Shown here: positions 62,068 to 64,000 of the stretch, one piece after another | Layout: each line of letters starts with the position of its first letter | Position numbering within the stretch: position 1 is the first letter of the stretch | Source: Chitinimonas viridis | GTDB taxonomy: Bacteria > Pseudomonadota > Gammaproteobacteria > Burkholderiales > Chitinimonadaceae | Reading direction: 5' to 3' | DNA: 64,000 nt | Assembly: GCF_030409555.1 (NCBI RefSeq) | Contig: NZ_JAUFPU010000018.1 | Span: forward strand, 1-64,000 | Made by a program: the position numbers and the translations under genes | Notes under the pieces: generated by a model | What the model saw: only the letters and a program-made list of their open reading frames with translations | Databases searched by the model: none | What the model was told of the DNA's origin: nothing

Positions 62068-64000
62068 ATGCTGCGTGGAATCGATATCTTGATCGTTGAG
62101 GACAGCCCCACCCAGGCCGAGCAGTTGTGCGCCCTGCTGGAGGGCCACGGTTGCATGCCTCGCGTGTCCAACAATGGTGTAAAGGCGCTAGGCAAGGTCA
62201 GCGAGCGGGTACCGGACATCATCATCAGCGACGTGGTCATGCCCATGATGGATGGCTACGAGCTGTGTCGCCGCCTCAAGGCCAATCCCGAGACCAGCCA
62301 TATCCCCATCATTCTGGTCACCACCCTGTCCGACCCACGTGACGTGGTTCATGGCCTGGCCTGCGGGGCCGACAATTTCATCCTCAAGCCTTACGACGAG
62401 AAATACCTGGTGTCACGCCTGCGCTACCTGCTGGCCAACAATGAGCTGCGCGGCCAGGACAGGGTATCCATGGGGGTGGAAGTAGTACTGGAGGGCGAGC
62501 GCCATTTCATCACGGCGGCACGCCAGCAGATACTGGATCTGCTGATTTCGACCTATGAGCAGGGTGTCAGGCTCAACAGCCAGTTGCAGGCCAAGCATGT
62601 GGAGCTGTCCGAGTCGCACAGCCTGCTGGACAGCCTGTTCCGCTTTTCCTCCGGCCTCAGCACCCCACAGACCGAGCAACAGTTGATCGATGCCTCGCTG
62701 CTGTCGGTCAGCTGTTTTCCGCATAGCCAGGGTGCCTGGCTGCTGCTGGCAGATAACCAGGAGGGTACGCTGCGCTTTGCCGGCGCCAGCGGCCCGGTGG
62801 ACATAGACCGCATCAACGCTGCGGCCAGCCAGGATTGCCCCTGCCAGCATGCCCTGCAGCATGATGGCCAGTTGACGGCCTTCAATGTGGGTAACTGCGG
62901 TGTGTTGGCCCATGCCCGACGGCATGCCTGCGCCCCGCTGATGCTGGGCCATGAACTGGTGGGCATACTCAATGTGGTGCGCGACGACGGTGAGGACTGG
63001 CCGGAGCCCGAACTCAACACCCTGACGGCAGTAGGCCAGCAACTGGCCATCGCCCTGACCCGAGCGCGGGTGTTCGAGCGGCTGGAAAGCCTGGTGCAGG
63101 AGCGCACCAGCGCACTGCGGGTAGAGATGGCCGAACGCGAACGGGCCGAGATCGCCCTGCGGCACAGCGAAGCATTGATGCTCAAGGTACTGGAAACCCT
63201 GCCCATTGGCGTCTGGGTCACCGACAGGCTAGGCAGCGTGCTCTTGCACAATCCCGAGGCCATACGCATCTGGAGCGGTGCCGCCCCCTTCTCCCACGCA
63301 CCGCAAGTGCCGCCCGAAAACGAAGACCCCGCCGTGCAGCGCATACGCCAGACGCTGGCGCGGGTGCTGGCTGTCGGTGAGCTGATGCTCAACGAACCCA
63401 TAGACGTGCAGGCTCTGGATGGCGTCAAGCGCACCCTGCTCAATTCGGCAGTGCCCCTGACCGATGAACGTAACCGTATCCAGGGCGCCATCGTGGTGCA
63501 GCAGGACATCACCGCTCAGCAGGTGATAGACCTGGAGCTGCGGGTACGCGACCGCGCCATTGAATCCAGCGTCAACGCGGTCGTCATTACCGACAACCGG
63601 CAGGCTCACAATCCCATCATCTACGTCAACCAGGCCTTTGAGCGGATTACCGGTTACAAGCGCGAGGCAGTGATGGGCCGCAACTGTCGTTTCCTGCAGG
63701 GTGAGGACAATGATCAGGTGGCACTCTCGGCCATACGACTGGCACTACTGCAAGGTACCGAGGGCAAGGCGCTGCTGCGCAACTACCGCAGGGACGGCAC
63801 CATGTTCTGGAACGAGCTGCGGGTGGCGCCCACCTTCGATAGCCAGGGCAATATCAGCCACTACGTGGGGGTGCTCAACGATGTCACCGATGCCAAACGC
63901 TACCAGGATGAGCTGGAGCACCAGGCTAATTTCGACACCCTCACCACGCTGCCCAACCGCAACCTGCTGATGGACCGCATACGCCAGGCCATCGTCCAGG
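62068..64000 (+). CDS. Wsp-like output protein REC-GAF-PAS-LOV-GGDEF (incomplete at window end)
   Basis: An open frame from ATG 62068, with AGGAGG 8-10 bases upstream, to the window edge (644 residues). Order: REC (about 5-125, phospho-Asp55 in IIISDVVMP), GAF (about 195-335), coiled coil, PAS (about 365-480), a second PAS of LOV type (about 490-600), then the first helix of GGDEF (FDTLTTLPNRNLLMDR). The LOV domain has GRNCRFLQ with photoactive Cys540, and NYRRDGTMFWNEL. In Wsp the last gene is the REC-GGDEF cyclase WspR; this occupies that place. Whether GGDEF is active, or an EAL follows, cannot be seen. Confidence 0.9.
   Translation, partial: MLRGIDILIVEDSPTQAEQLCALLEGHGCMPRVSNNGVKALGKVSERVPDIIISDVVMPMMDGYELCRRLKANPETSHIPIILVTTLSDPRDVVHGLACGADNFILKPYDEKYLVSRLRYLLANNELRGQDRVSMGVEVVLEGERHFITAARQQILDLLISTYEQGVRLNSQLQAKHVELSESHSLLDSLFRFSSGLSTPQTEQQLIDASLLSVSCFPHSQGAWLLLADNQEGTLRFAGASGPVDIDRINAAASQDCPCQHALQHDGQLTAFNVGNCGVLAHARRHACAPLMLGHELVGILNVVRDDGEDWPEPELNTLTAVGQQLAIALTRARVFERLESLVQERTSALRVEMAERERAEIALRHSEALMLKVLETLPIGVWVTDRLGSVLLHNPEAIRIWSGAAPFSHAPQVPPENEDPAVQRIRQTLARVLAVGELMLNEPIDVQALDGVKRTLLNSAVPLTDERNRIQGAIVVQQDITAQQVIDLELRVRDRAIESSVNAVVITDNRQAHNPIIYVNQAFERITGYKREAVMGRNCRFLQGEDNDQVALSAIRLALLQGTEGKALLRNYRRDGTMFWNELRVAPTFDSQGNISHYVGVLNDVTDAKRYQDELEHQANFDTLTTLPNRNLLMDRIRQAIVQ

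Overview
The window is high-GC chromosomal DNA from a free-living Gram-negative bacterium. The tight xseB-ispA-dxs operon, the NsrR/Hmp nitric-oxide genes, the Wsp-like chemosensory cluster and a secreted chitin-binding protein fit a betaproteobacterium, perhaps of the Neisseriales or Chitinimonas type. That placement is inference from gene content; there is no rRNA or other marker gene here to settle it. No tRNA, rRNA or CRISPR array was found.

Layout. 1-7.9 kb: the 5' part of a secreted chitin-binding protein with Thr-Pro linkers, an S9 peptidase, an orphan ATP-grasp protein, a DUF1287 protein, and the prfH-rtcB ribosome-rescue/RNA-repair pair preceded by a 13-codon leader ORF. 8-19 kb: msrC, mltD, gloB back to back with a methyltransferase, a MerR regulator with the cobalamin photoreceptor motifs of CarH, two cytochromes c, an ethylene-receptor-like diguanylate cyclase, acetyltransferases and rsgA. 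19-27.4 kb: a large hybrid histidine kinase, then a GMC oxidoreductase, an alpha/beta hydrolase with a cysteine nucleophile, and a Gfo/Idh oxidoreductase. 27.4-37.6 kb: a probable Fur-controlled small RNA, a periplasmic cyclophilin, dxs-ispA-xseB, a subtilase, and an AraC/hydrolase/TetR group. 37.7-43.8 kb: a miniature orphan flagellar-rod-like protein, a Tat-exported phospholipase C, and the nsrR-globin-membrane protein-hmp cluster with two NsrR-type operators.

43.9-46.8 kb is visibly foreign and AT-richer: a truncated tyrosine recombinase followed by four attC-like sites and four small cassette genes, i.e. an integron cassette array without an integrase. 46.8-50.3 kb holds two ArsR-type regulators whose palindromic operators touch their start codons, plus small accessory genes. 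An acyl-CoA dehydrogenase follows.

52.2-64 kb is a Wsp-like chemosensory locus: a divergent chemoreceptor, then CheW, CheR-TPR, CheW, a second chemoreceptor, a CheA-REC hybrid, CheB, and an output protein that runs off the window. The output protein has REC, GAF, PAS and a LOV-type PAS domain with the photoactive cysteine before a GGDEF domain, so it is a candidate blue-light-gated WspR analogue. With the CarH-like regulator and the ethylene-receptor-like cyclase, the window holds three unusual environmental sensors, two of them tied to cyclic-di-GMP. Several intergenic repeat families (hairpin elements beside stop codons, a MITE-like palindromic element, a 15-bp inverted repeat) are scattered through it.
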